The position numbers and the translations under genes were made by a program. From contig JAGDZQ010000006.1 in assembly GCA_049115715.1 (NCBI GenBank), positions 558,001 through 622,000 of the forward strand: a DNA stretch of 64,000 nt, read 5' to 3'. Shown piece after piece: positions 19,088 through 27,619 of this stretch. The notes under the pieces are model-generated. The model was not told the origin of the DNA, searched no databases, and was given only the letters and a program-made list of their open reading frames with translations. Numbering within the stretch: the first letter of the stretch is position 1; the number at the start of each line of letters is the position of its first letter. The stretch is from JAMZMI01 sp049115715 (GTDB lineage: Bacteria; Bacteroidota; Bacteroidia; Cytophagales; Cyclobacteriaceae).

Positions 19088-20149
19088 TCAAATCCATAAA
19101 ACACAAGATGGTGAAGCAGCCTCTTCGCTAAGTTCATGAAACCGAAGTGTCCCATTTTTTTGATCTATTTTAAAAACAGAAATTGAATGAGAATCCTGAT
19201 TCGCTGCAAGTAGCCATTTTCCAGAAGGGTCTATATTAAATTCTCTTGGTGTTTCACCCCTGGTTGACTCATATCTTGAGAGCGTCAAAATCTCATTTTT
19301 TATATCAAAATCAAAAATGGTCAAATGATTGAATCCTCTGTTAGCGACGTAAAGAAACTTGCCTTTTGGGTGTATTCTAATAGCTGATCCACTGGGAACT
19401 TCTTTGTATGCTTTGGGAAGGGAATCTATGGTTTGGATCAAACTAAAAGTTTCTCCCTGATTCTTAAATACATAAACCCGACTGTCAAGCTCGCCAATAA
19501 CGAAGGCATAGTTTCCGCTTGAATGAAAAACAATATGCCTTGGGCCAGCTCCCGCCGAAGTTGCCATATCGGAATTATCTACAGGTATCAGAGATTGCTC
19601 GCCAACATCCATTCGATAGGATTTCACCTGATCAATACCTAAATCTGGAACAAAAAGCTGGTCACCATGCTTGCTGATCATATGCGCACGAGGAGCTTCC
19701 TGACGCATGGCATTTGGTCCGTTCCCCTCATGATAGACATTATCAGAGATAACTTCCAATCCTCCATCTTGTCGGATCGGGTAAACATTCACATTTCCTG
19801 ATCCATAATTCGCTACGAGTAGAAATTTTCCATCAAACGAAACATTCAAATGACAGGCATAGCTCCCCTCAAGCTTTTGTTTATTAATCAATCTCAGGTG
19901 TGGTCGTTCATTCCTATTTATGGCGTATGCAGACACATGTGGAGTACCTGACTCCTCAATTTCCTCAACGGTATATAGAAATTGTTTTCCTGATGAAACA
20001 GCCAGATAGCTGGGATTGAGAGCAGGTACAATATCCAGAAGATTAAGCTTGCCCATATCTTGGTCGAAATCGAAGCAATAGATTCCCTTCCCTCCTCCTA
20101 GAATTTCTTCTGAAATCTTACGTGTATAGCATCCAATCAATAAATTCAT
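19088..20149 (-). CDS. Lactonase-family seven-bladed beta-propeller (6-phosphogluconolactonase-like)
   Basis: This 353-residue protein has no signal peptide and opens with MNLLIGCYT, the usual start of the YbhE/Pgl lactonase propeller. Repeated blade motifs include NPSYLAVSSGKQFLY, CHLNVSFDGKFLLVANYGSG, GPRHIVFHSSGNYAFV, IRIHPKGKFLYVANRG and FNIDPSGKWLLAANQ. Family members hydrolyse 6-phosphogluconolactone or related sugar lactones, but many members in Bacteroidota are uncharacterised. It is 49 bp downstream of the PfkB kinase on the same strand and probably co-transcribed. It converges with the symporter at 17285. A function in sugar-acid metabolism linked to the kinase is possible but not shown. 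Confidence 0.82.
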   Translation of the reverse strand: MNLLIGCYTRKISEEILGGGKGIYCFDFDQDMGKLNLLDIVPALNPSYLAVSSGKQFLYTVEEIEESGTPHVSAYAINRNERPHLRLINKQKLEGSYACHLNVSFDGKFLLVANYGSGNVNVYPIRQDGGLEVISDNVYHEGNGPNAMRQEAPRAHMISKHGDQLFVPDLGIDQVKSYRMDVGEQSLIPVDNSDMATSAGAGPRHIVFHSSGNYAFVIGELDSRVYVFKNQGETFSLIQTIDSLPKAYKEVPSGSAIRIHPKGKFLYVANRGFNHLTIFDFDIKNEILTLSRYESTRGETPREFNIDPSGKWLLAANQDSHSISVFKIDQKNGTLRFHELSEEAASPSCVLWI

Positions 20150-20198
20150 TTCTTATTTTTTTACTCTCCTTTGTAATCAATCTAATAATCAGAGATTT

Positions 20199-21083
20199 CT
20201 ACATGTATTTATTCATCAAATTCTTAATATGATTTGAATATACTGGTATCGCTCCTGATGAAGTTGCAACATATCCTGCTATCTGGTTTCCTAGACTTGC
20301 TGCTTGAAGCACATCGCCCGTTTTGAAATAAACGGATAGGAATGCTGCGCTATAAGCATCTCCTGCGCCAACAGCATCTTTGACAGCTTCTTTTTTAGTA
20401 GGAATCTTATGGAGATAATTCTCTGAATAAACAAAGCTTCCTTTCTCCCCAACTGTTATAATAATCGTCTTAATCCCCGGAAATTGATTGACTATTTTCT
20501 CACAAAACGAATCAAAGTCTTGAGCCTCTCCAAAAAGCTTTTTACCAATCCAGTGTAATTCTTCATCGTTGACTTTGAGAATGGTACAGTGCAGCAAAGA
20601 GTTTCGAATGGCTTCTATTGTAAAAGTATCTTTCCGAAGATTTACATCATAAAAAACATCTTCAAATTGAAAAGTGTCAAGTATTTGGAAAAGTGTTTCT
20701 CTTGATTGCTTATTTCTTTGGATAAGCGTTCCAAAATAAAACACATCATACTCTTGCACCTTAAGTAGATCGATATCTTTTAGCCCAATAAAGTCAAATG
20801 CCACATTATTTAAAATCTCATATATGGGCTGGCCATTTTTAAGTGTAACCGGTACAAGACCAGTTTGCCTATTATTCTTTTGAATCAAAGAAACATCTAC
20901 TCCCATCTTTTCAATCAACTCCAGAGCTTCATCTCCCAATTCGTCAAAACCCAGCGCCGATATAATCGCAGAATCGTTTCCACATTGAATTGAGTGAGCA
21001 GCAAAATTGATTGGGGCTCCACCCAAGTGAAATTCTTCCTCAATAACATCCCATACAACCTCACCAAAAGCAAGTACTTTCAT
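20199..21083 (-). CDS. PfkB-family carbohydrate kinase, fructokinase-like
   Basis: This 294-residue cytoplasmic ribokinase-fold enzyme begins with GEVVWDVIEEEFHLGGAPIN, the substrate-binding start typical of bacterial fructokinases. It has the PfkB signature DAVGAGDAYSAAFL near residue 245, containing the catalytic Asp and the anion hole. It should phosphorylate fructose or a related ketose or sugar acid with ATP. Tagatose-6-phosphate kinase or ketodeoxygluconate kinase are less likely alternatives given the LGGAPIN motif. It is the first gene of a probable two-gene unit with the lactonase. The 445 bp upstream have no gene. Confidence 0.85.
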   Translation of the reverse strand: MKVLAFGEVVWDVIEEEFHLGGAPINFAAHSIQCGNDSAIISALGFDELGDEALELIEKMGVDVSLIQKNNRQTGLVPVTLKNGQPIYEILNNVAFDFIGLKDIDLLKVQEYDVFYFGTLIQRNKQSRETLFQILDTFQFEDVFYDVNLRKDTFTIEAIRNSLLHCTILKVNDEELHWIGKKLFGEAQDFDSFCEKIVNQFPGIKTIIITVGEKGSFVYSENYLHKIPTKKEAVKDAVGAGDAYSAAFLSVYFKTGDVLQAASLGNQIAGYVATSSGAIPVYSNHIKNLMNKYM

Positions 21084-21528
21084 AACAGTATCAATCAGTC
21101 TGGAAAGATATTCCTCTTTGACAAAAAGGGAATGATAGAGTTAATTTATATGGATTAAAAAGCTTCAATTAAAAGTATAAAATGAACTGAAAGGGTTTCT
21201 GCAATTACATATACCAAGAGCGGTAAAAAACGCGCATCTTGTCCAATGCAATTGTGGTTTTTCAAAAAATACGATGCTTGAAAATAAGGATTGGCAGTAA
21301 CCTTATCTTTTAACCTTAGACAATTGAACTATATACATATCAGGTTTCTTACATGACGCCATGCTCACCTTGTATTTCCCCCGTTTGGACGACTTTTTAG
21401 TTCTGCCTAACCAATATTTTAAATTTCATTAAAAAGAAAAAGTTGATTTGCTTCATTACAATTAAAGAATTACGAAACAAAATATCGCAGTTCTATCTTT
21501 TCACATTCAATTGTTTGGTTAATAGAAA
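21084..21528. other. Intergenic stretch without recognised gene
   Basis: These 445 bp lie between the divergent kinase gene and a small plus-strand gene. They are AT-rich, hold stops in every frame, and show no tRNA, riboswitch or operator copy that I can recognise. They presumably contain the two divergent promoters, but no clear TAnnTTTG element was found. Confidence 0.5.
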
Positions 21529-21699
21529 ATGGATTTATTTAAAAGAATTTTCGGTCAAGACAAGTCAGATTTTATCATCAAGTTTAGTAAAACACAAAAC
21601 AGTTGGGAAGTATACCTACAAAACGATTTAATATATATCGGTGAAAAAGATGCCTGCGAAAGATTCATGACGAATATAAAAAAGCAATACCCTGTATAA
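21529..21699 (+). CDS. Small uncharacterised protein, 56 residues
   Basis: An ATG-initiated frame of 56 codons encodes MDLFKRIFGQDKSDF, a central part KTQNSWEVYLQNDLIYIG, and an end MTNIKKQYPV. The composition is that of a normal soluble protein (mixed charge, one Trp, one Cys, no transmembrane segment). The predicted pattern is a short helix, two strands and a final helix. It stands alone between two divergent units and is followed 60 bp later by a strong terminator, which supports an independent short transcript. I do not recognise a family. Confidence 0.55.
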   Translation: MDLFKRIFGQDKSDFIIKFSKTQNSWEVYLQNDLIYIGEKDACERFMTNIKKQYPV

Positions 21700-21708
21700 T
21701 TAGGGGTA

Positions 21709-21744
21709 ATAACGAGATTTAAGATGATAACGAGAGGTCGTTAT
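21709..21744. repeat. Repeated ATAACGAGA and a 7-bp inverted repeat
   Basis: ATAACGAGA occurs at 21709-21717 and again at 21727-21735, exactly 18 bp apart. The second copy also forms the left arm of an inverted repeat, ATAACGA (21727-21733) with TCGTTAT (21738-21744) across a 4-base loop. It lies between the small gene's stop and its terminator, and may be a protein site or an extra RNA hairpin. Confidence 0.45.
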
Positions 21745-21759
21745 TTATAGCTGGTTGAT

Positions 21760-21786
21760 AGAGGGGACTTTGGTCCTCTCTTTTTT
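21760..21786 (+). terminator. Intrinsic terminator downstream of the small gene
   Basis: A 9-bp stem AGAGGGGAC / GTCCTCTCT (one G-T pair) with a TTTG loop is followed by five more T residues. It would end the transcript of the 56-residue gene before the histidine kinase, which begins 58 bp further on. Confidence 0.82.
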
Positions 21787-21844
21787 ATTTATCTCTATGA
21801 CAATAAAGGTTTGCAATTGATTACCTTTCATAAAAAGTATCCCC

Positions 21845-24622
21845 TTGATTGAACCGCAGACACCCCAAAACGAAAACGAAAGACTCAGAGCCTTAGAAGA
21901 GTACAAAATTCTGGACACTTTACCAGAAGACATCTACGATGATATAACAAAAATTGCCGCTCAAATTTCAGACTCCCCTATTGCGCTTATCAGCCTTGTC
22001 GATGACACCAGACAATGGTTTAAATCTCATCACGGACTTGATGTATCTGAGACTCCAAAAAAAATTGCTTTCTGTGCTCACGCAATAGGTGAGCCAGATA
22101 AAATCCTTGAGGTTTCTGATTCCTTTGAAGATGAGCGGTTTCATGATAACCCGTTGGTGACTGGAAAACCTCACGTTAGATTTTATGCTGGAGCACCTCT
22201 AAAAGACAAAAATGGGTATCCTCTTGGAACCCTTTGTGTTATTGATCATAAAGTAAAAAACCTAAGCAAAACCCAAAAACAAGCACTTTGGGCTCTTTCC
22301 AGGCAAGTGGTTGCATTGCTTGAGCTTAGAAAGCAAAACCACATTTCCAAAGCAATGGAAAGTGACCTTAAGGATATCTTGGAAAACCTTGGCGATGGAG
22401 TATTTGAGTTAGATTCAGAAGGAAAGACTATTTATGTCAATGCCAAAATGGGTCAAATGCTAAATAGACCTCATGAGGAAATCGTCAAAACTCCGGTCTG
22501 GGATATGATTCATAAAGAAGATGTTGAGCAGATGAAGATCTTCTATGCTGATATGTTTAGAAATGGTATCACCGAGTGTTCCTATACCTATCGTTTAAAC
22601 CCAGCACAAAAGCCTCCTCTATGGGTTGAGCAACGCACTACCATGCAATATGAAGGCAAAAGAATGGTTAAGCTAAGATCTATCGCAAGAGATATTTCTG
22701 AAAACATGCGCCTAAAAGAGCAACTCAAAACAAAGGAATCGCTCTTCAAGTTGGTCTCTGAAAACTCGAGTGATGTGATAGCTCTTCACGAACCCAATGG
22801 AATTTACAAGTTCATTTCACAATCATCCAAAGACTTGCTAGGGTACGATTCAGAAGAGATGATTGGCAAGAACCCTTACGACTTTATCCATCCAGATGAT
22901 ATAAGCAGGCTTCAAGAAGGAGCACATAAAAGCACATTGGATGGCGAAAGTGTTCAAAAGGTAGAATACAGACTAAGAAAGAAAGATCAATCATATATTT
23001 GGCTCGAATCATACACAAAACCAATTGTAGATGAAAATGGTGAAGTGACTTCATTCCAAACGTCCTCTAGAGATATCACTACAAAAAGAGAGGAAAGAGA
23101 ACAACTTCTAATTGCAAAAATCAAGGCAGAAGAAGCTTCAAACGCTAAAAACAGTTTCCTCTCCATGATGTCTCATGAGATAAGGACTCCATTAAACGGA
23201 ATCATCGGAACTACACATTTACTTCTCAACAAGCAGCCTCTTCAAAATCAATTAGCACATTTGAATATTCTAAAAAGAAGTGGTGATAACTTGTTGGCTA
23301 TTGTAAATGATATTTTGGATTTGAATAAAATAGAAGATGGTAAAATTGAAATCGATGTTACCGAATTCAACCTTCGCGAACTTGCAACTCTCATTTACGA
23401 AAATTATTTAATACAGGCGGAGGAGAAAAGAATCGAGTTTCTCTTTGAGTACGATGAATCTCTGGTGGATTCCTATCATGGGGATCAGGTGAGGATTAGT
23501 CAAATTCTACACAACCTTATTAGCAATGCTATCAAATTTACAGAGGAAGGAGAAGTCAAGTTTTTGCTTAAGAGAAAAAATCAACACGATAGCTTTGATG
23601 AAATATTGTTTGAGATACAAGATTCAGGAATTGGGATCCCAAAGGCTCGACAAAAAGATGTTTTTGATACATTTGTACAGGCGGAAAAAAACACAACACA
23701 GAAGTACGGTGGTTCTGGACTTGGATTATCCATTACAAAAAAACTTTTGAAACTGATGGATAGCGAAATCCATCTTTCAAGCGACAAAAACGATGGTTCC
23801 ACCTTCCACTTCAGTTTAGCATTACAAAGAGTGAGTATCAAAGAAAAATCAAATAAATTCTCCAAATCCAAAGATCTATTCGATTCACTTTCAGGAAGTG
23901 TACTCATTGTAGAAGACAATGACTTCAATAGATTGATTGCACGAGATTTTTTAAAATCATGGGACTGCACCGTACTAGAGGCTATTAATGGAAAGGAGGC
24001 CCTTGACATACTTGAATCACAAAGAGTTGATCTGGTCTTGCTTGATTTACAAATGCCAATTATGGATGGTTTTGAGACCATAAAACATATTAGAAGCAGA
24101 GAAGATAGTTATTTCAAAGAATTGCCCGTTATCGCCCTTACTGCCTCGGCAATGGCCGAAACAAAAGAATCTGTTTTCGAATCAGGTATCAATGATTTCA
24201 TAACCAAGCCTTTTCTCCCAACAGAGTTTTACAACAAAGTGGCATCAAGATTGAAGCTAAATAAAACTAAGTCGGAAGAAAAAGACTTTGAGTCTACTAT
24301 TCGTTGTAAATTGGAAGATACTTTTGGAGATAATCCAGAAAAGATCAACAGATATCGAGATATTTTCAAAGAAACGATCAAGGCAGAAATCAAAAATCTG
24401 GAAGAAGCGCTCATTGAAAAAGACCTAAAAGCCATTAGGACTTACGCACACAAAATCAAATCCAGCCTTAAAATGGTCGGACTTGATGAAATTGCAAATG
24501 ATGCAGATGAAATGGAAAAAATGGTTGACAGAAACAACCCTGATTCAATGATCCTTGACAAAGCCAAGCTACATAACAGTCAAATAAACCAACTTGTAAT
24601 ACAATTAGAAAATCAAATATGA
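21845..24622 (+). CDS. Soluble hybrid sensor histidine kinase (GAF-PAS-PAS-HisKA-HATPase-REC-HPt)
   Basis: This 925-residue protein has no transmembrane segment, so it senses a cytoplasmic signal. Domains in order are GAF (about 20-165), PAS (175-295), PAS with PAC (300-420), HisKA with SHEIRTPLNG (His444), and HATPase with N box NLISNAIKFTEEG and G boxes DSGIGIP and GGSGLGLSI. A receiver follows with VLLDLQMPIMDG (Asp734), then a C-terminal HPt with YAHKIKSSLKMVGL (His869). The full His-Asp-His relay is present with all key residues. The output is probably the LytTR regulator encoded next, which overlaps by 4 bp. The frame begins at TTG; no in-frame ATG lies near enough upstream to replace it. 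Confidence 0.93.
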   Translation: MIEPQTPQNENERLRALEEYKILDTLPEDIYDDITKIAAQISDSPIALISLVDDTRQWFKSHHGLDVSETPKKIAFCAHAIGEPDKILEVSDSFEDERFHDNPLVTGKPHVRFYAGAPLKDKNGYPLGTLCVIDHKVKNLSKTQKQALWALSRQVVALLELRKQNHISKAMESDLKDILENLGDGVFELDSEGKTIYVNAKMGQMLNRPHEEIVKTPVWDMIHKEDVEQMKIFYADMFRNGITECSYTYRLNPAQKPPLWVEQRTTMQYEGKRMVKLRSIARDISENMRLKEQLKTKESLFKLVSENSSDVIALHEPNGIYKFISQSSKDLLGYDSEEMIGKNPYDFIHPDDISRLQEGAHKSTLDGESVQKVEYRLRKKDQSYIWLESYTKPIVDENGEVTSFQTSSRDITTKREEREQLLIAKIKAEEASNAKNSFLSMMSHEIRTPLNGIIGTTHLLLNKQPLQNQLAHLNILKRSGDNLLAIVNDILDLNKIEDGKIEIDVTEFNLRELATLIYENYLIQAEEKRIEFLFEYDESLVDSYHGDQVRISQILHNLISNAIKFTEEGEVKFLLKRKNQHDSFDEILFEIQDSGIGIPKARQKDVFDTFVQAEKNTTQKYGGSGLGLSITKKLLKLMDSEIHLSSDKNDGSTFHFSLALQRVSIKEKSNKFSKSKDLFDSLSGSVLIVEDNDFNRLIARDFLKSWDCTVLEAINGKEALDILESQRVDLVLLDLQMPIMDGFETIKHIRSREDSYFKELPVIALTASAMAETKESVFESGINDFITKPFLPTEFYNKVASRLKLNKTKSEEKDFESTIRCKLEDTFGDNPEKINRYRDIFKETIKAEIKNLEEALIEKDLKAIRTYAHKIKSSLKMVGLDEIANDADEMEKMVDRNNPDSMILDKAKLHNSQINQLVIQLENQI

Positions 24623-25317
24623 GCCAAAGGAAATTCAGAACTATTGTAGTAGATGATGATAAACTGCAGCTAGAGGTCATATCAGATTTTGTGAAAAATA
24701 CTGGTTTTCTTGAGCTGGAAGGTTCATTTAACGAGCCCCTGCTTGCTTTGGAATATATAGTCAATACAAGCCCTGACATCCTTATTCTTGATGTGGAAAT
24801 GCCTAAACTTTCTGGTTTAGAGCTCATCAAATCACTCAAGAGCCCTCCTAAAACCATTTTCATAACGGGAAAAAGCGAGTACGCTGTAGAAGCTTTTGAA
24901 CTGGATGCGATTGACTATCTACTCAAACCTGTCAATGATTACTCCAGATTTCTTAAAGCCGCGACCAAAGCTTGTGAAAACGTAAGCCCATCTGAGTCTG
25001 ACAAGATTCAAGATGTAATTTATGTGAGAGAAAACTCCCTTCTTGTGAGCGTTGAAGTAAACAAGATTATGTATTTCGAAGCTTACGGTGATTACGTCAA
25101 GATCAAGACCCCCGACAAGGTACATGTCGTGTACTCTACCCTTAGCAAAATAGAAAACAGGATCTCTAGTGACTTTTTGCGTATCCACAGGTCTTACATC
25201 GTAAGATTGGATAAAATCAAAAACATTGATCAAAGTAACATTCAAATTGAAGATAAGATCATCCCTCTTAGCCAAACCATGAAGCCAAAGCTTATGGAAA
25301 AAATAAGCAAGTTCTAA
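24619..25317 (+). CDS. LytTR-family response regulator
   Basis: This 232-residue protein has an N-terminal receiver with acidic cluster VVDDD (11-14), phosphoacceptor Asp58 in ILILDVEMP, conserved Thr in IFITGK and Lys in YLLKP. Its C-terminal LytTR DNA-binding domain (about 135-230) shows YFEAYGDYVKIKT and FLRIHRSYIVRLDKI. LytTR regulators bind direct-repeat promoters. It overlaps the hybrid kinase by 4 bp and should take phosphate from that kinase's HPt domain. Its targets are not evident in the window. A short receiver-only gene that resembles its N-terminal half follows after 120 bp. Confidence 0.94.
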   Translation: MSQRKFRTIVVDDDKLQLEVISDFVKNTGFLELEGSFNEPLLALEYIVNTSPDILILDVEMPKLSGLELIKSLKSPPKTIFITGKSEYAVEAFELDAIDYLLKPVNDYSRFLKAATKACENVSPSESDKIQDVIYVRENSLLVSVEVNKIMYFEAYGDYVKIKTPDKVHVVYSTLSKIENRISSDFLRIHRSYIVRLDKIKNIDQSNIQIEDKIIPLSQTMKPKLMEKISKF

Positions 25318-25437
25318 AAAATTTAAACGAGGATATCCCCTTGATCAACGATGCTTTGAGGTAGTCAGGCGATAATATCTAAAAAGTCAATCCCGCAGGA
25401 TTAGCTTTGCCAGAAAAAGATATTCAACCGCTATTTT

Positions 25438-25755
25438 GTGAAGAAGTTATTTTGTGAAGTTTATGACAATGATCGTTTTTCTAAGGAATTAATTCTAGAA
25501 TTCATCAATAAGACAGAAGGAATCGCTGTGAAAAATGGTTCTCCAGAACCTGCCGATATTATTTTCGCTGACTTGGATTCAAACGAACCAAACATGAGCT
25601 TTGATCGACTGCAATCTCAGCTAATAATCATCTCATCTGACAAAAAACATATTCACTCTTTATTTCAAGACAAGATTACAGATTACCTGCACAAACCTGA
25701 TCTTTCATACGAGCGATTTCTAGTGAGTATTGATAAGGTAAGGAAAAAGGCCTAA
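25438..25755 (+). CDS. Stand-alone receiver-like protein, 105 residues
   Basis: This short frame starts at GTG. Its sequence lines up with the receiver of the upstream LytTR protein. YDND (9-12) matches the acidic cluster, DIIFADLD with Asp45 matches ILILD, IIISSD matches IFITGK, and TDYLHKPDLSYERFL closely matches IDYLLKPVNDYSRFL with Lys86. The phosphorylation residues are broadly retained, but the segment after Asp45 lacks the usual MPxxxG loop and the protein is about 15 residues shorter than a standard receiver. No LytTR domain follows. It may be a phosphate sink, a modulator or a decaying paralogue of the preceding regulator. Confidence 0.65.
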   Translation: MKKLFCEVYDNDRFSKELILEFINKTEGIAVKNGSPEPADIIFADLDSNEPNMSFDRLQSQLIIISSDKKHIHSLFQDKITDYLHKPDLSYERFLVSIDKVRKKA

Positions 25756-25761
25756 CGAAAA

Positions 25762-26463
25762 TCACTTACTCTCCCAATACCTTTGCCCTTCAGCGGTATT
25801 ATCCAACCCTAAAGAATCTCGTAACCAAATACGTGTGTCATTTAGAAAAACCTTCCAAACGCCTCCACTGACGAAGCGTCTGCTTGAAGTTTTGATGGAG
25901 TGTTTTATCAACTTCAACTTGCCAATGGTTTTGAGAGACTTGCACAAATACGCTGCTTCCATAATAGGTGCCTCAACAAAGCCTCCTACCTCCAGAAAAG
26001 CTTGCTTTCTACAAAAAATAGCTTGATCTCCATAGTAAAGTCTACTAATTCGATACCTGACCCTATTGATCAATTGAATCAACCAAAGCGAAAAATTGGC
26101 ATGGTCAAATTGATGTTCGAAGGCACCACCTACCACACGGCTATCTGAATCAAGCAAACCCCGGATTTTAATGTAGAAGTCCCTAGGAAGAATCGTATCC
26201 GCGTCAAGGAAAAGCAAAACGTCCCCTGTTGCCAGACTTGCCCCAAAATTCAAGGAAGCATATTTCTTTCCCTTGAATTCAGGCTTTTCTACAACCAATA
26301 CATGCCCTAAATCCAGAGTCCTCTCTACCGTTTTGTCACAGCTACCAGCATCAATCACAATAATTTCCACCTCACTTGGATGCTTATCCAACTCTATTGC
26401 TGTAATCGTACGTTCAATATGTGTCTCCTCGTCAAGCGTGGGAATAATGATACTTATCTTCAC
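25762..26463 (-). CDS. Family 2 glycosyltransferase
   Basis: The chosen GTG start gives 233 residues and places KISIIIPTLDEETHIERTI, the classic GT2 opening, at the N-terminus. A longer frame to 26553 would add about 30 residues unlike the family. The nucleotide-sugar-binding Asp lies in IIVIDAGSCDKT and the metal-binding DxD in LLFLDADT. It resembles the TIGR04283 type (small cytosolic GT2 proteins without membrane anchor) with the ending GQRYWES. The acceptor is unknown. It converges with the receiver-like gene (6 bp apart) and diverges from the ECF sigma gene, so it appears to be a single-gene unit. Confidence 0.83.
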   Translation of the reverse strand: MKISIIIPTLDEETHIERTITAIELDKHPSEVEIIVIDAGSCDKTVERTLDLGHVLVVEKPEFKGKKYASLNFGASLATGDVLLFLDADTILPRDFYIKIRGLLDSDSRVVGGAFEHQFDHANFSLWLIQLINRVRYRISRLYYGDQAIFCRKQAFLEVGGFVEAPIMEAAYLCKSLKTIGKLKLIKHSIKTSSRRFVSGGVWKVFLNDTRIWLRDSLGLDNTAEGQRYWESK

Positions 26464-26620
26464 ATGGAAAAGATAGAGAACTTTCCAATCTGAAAATAGA
26501 GGTTTCAAGACAAAGCAGTCATTGACCAGATAGAAACTTATATCTCCTGGCAAAAATATTTTATTCTTATCTTAAACCTTCTTTATTAATTACACTCTAA
26601 AGGTAAAATCGCCTATAAAG

Positions 26621-27160
26621 TTGGAAGAAGCTTTTATAATAGAAAAGATTCAAAACGAAGATACCCGCCACTATGGATTTAACCTGATGCTCAAAGCCTA
26701 TCAGGAAAGAGTCTACTGGCATGTGAGAAAAATGGTCATCGATCACGATGATGCCAATGATCTCACACAGGACATCTTCGTTAAGATTTGGTCCAATCTC
26801 GATAAATTTAGAGCAGAATCTATGCTTTTTACATGGGTCTACAGAATAGCTACTAATGAGTGCCTTAATTTCTTGAAAAAGAAAAAAAGAAGAAGCTTCC
26901 TTTCTTTGAGCGATGTTGGTAGTGAACTAGAATCTAAAATTGATAATAGCAACCTGATTACCGGAGATGAAATTCAGATTCGACTACAAAAAGCCCTACT
27001 CAAATTGCCTGACAAGCAAAGAGCAGTTTTCAATATGAAATATTTTGATGAAATGAAATTCAATGAAATATCATCCGTAACAGGTACTAGCGTAGGAGCT
27101 TTAAAAGCCAATTATCATCACGCTGTAAAAAAAATTGAAGGTTTTCTTTCTAATCATTAA
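26621..27160 (+). CDS. ECF-type RNA polymerase sigma factor
   Basis: This 179-residue protein has sigma region 2 (about 25-95) with ANDLTQDIFVKIW and FTWVYRIATNECLNFLKKKKRR. Region 4 (about 120-175) shows LPDKQRAVFNMKYFDEMKFNEI and a helix-turn-helix ending GALKANYHHAVKKI. There is no region 1 or 3, as usual for the ECF group. It starts at TTG. It heads a four-gene plus-strand unit with a single-pass membrane protein and a helical periplasmic protein, a layout typical for sigma factors controlled by a membrane anti-sigma factor. Targets are not deducible here. Confidence 0.93.
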   Translation: MEEAFIIEKIQNEDTRHYGFNLMLKAYQERVYWHVRKMVIDHDDANDLTQDIFVKIWSNLDKFRAESMLFTWVYRIATNECLNFLKKKKRRSFLSLSDVGSELESKIDNSNLITGDEIQIRLQKALLKLPDKQRAVFNMKYFDEMKFNEISSVTGTSVGALKANYHHAVKKIEGFLSNH

Positions 27161-27191
27161 ACCTTTTAAACTGAAAAGAATCTAAGCAATA

Positions 27192-27617
27192 ATGAAAATC
27201 AAGTTAGACGATATTGAAAACAAGAATCCCTACCAAGTACCAGAGGGTTATTTCGAATCCTTGACTGCCGATATTCAAGGAAAAATTGCGGTCGAAAAAC
27301 GTCCTGCCTTCTTCAAGACGTTTAAGCTAGCTCTTATCCCCTCTTTTGCTGCAATTCTAGCGATTGCTTTTTGGTTCATCCAACTCGATAAAACCGACAC
27401 TATGTCAGCAGAAACACTGCTTGCTCAAGTTTCTCAGGATGAAATTCTAAACTATTTAGATGAAAGTGAGCTATCAATTACCGAATTGGTCTCATTGACC
27501 TCAGACCCTGACCAGCTTCTTGAGGAGGACCCTAACTACCTTAATGGACTGGATTTGGACGAAGAAAATATTGATGATTTGATAAATACATTTGATTTAA
27601 ACGAAATTTACCTTTAG
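27192..27617 (+). CDS. Single-pass membrane protein, candidate anti-sigma factor
   Basis: This 141-residue protein has a short cytoplasmic N-terminal part including NPYQVPEGYFESL, one transmembrane helix (about 46-65, IPSFAAILAIAFWFI) and an acidic periplasmic part rich in Asp, Glu and Leu. No zinc-binding HxxxCxxC motif is present, so it is not a ZAS-type anti-sigma factor. It begins 31 bp after the ECF sigma gene and ends 2 bp before the next gene. Position and topology suggest that it holds the sigma factor at the membrane (inference). The sequence itself gives no direct functional proof. Confidence 0.65.
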   Translation: MKIKLDDIENKNPYQVPEGYFESLTADIQGKIAVEKRPAFFKTFKLALIPSFAAILAIAFWFIQLDKTDTMSAETLLAQVSQDEILNYLDESELSITELVSLTSDPDQLLEEDPNYLNGLDLDEENIDDLINTFDLNEIYL

Positions 27618-27619
27618 CA

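Noticed and set aside
23581..24081. A 166-codon minus-strand frame inside the histidine kinase gene
   Set aside because: It is antisense to conserved HATPase and receiver domains and its product is Ser-rich and unlike any known family.
21836..25343. TATCCCCTTGAT shared between the start of the histidine kinase gene and the gap after the LytTR gene
   Set aside because: A 12-base match is expected many times by chance in 64 kb, and the flanking bases differ.
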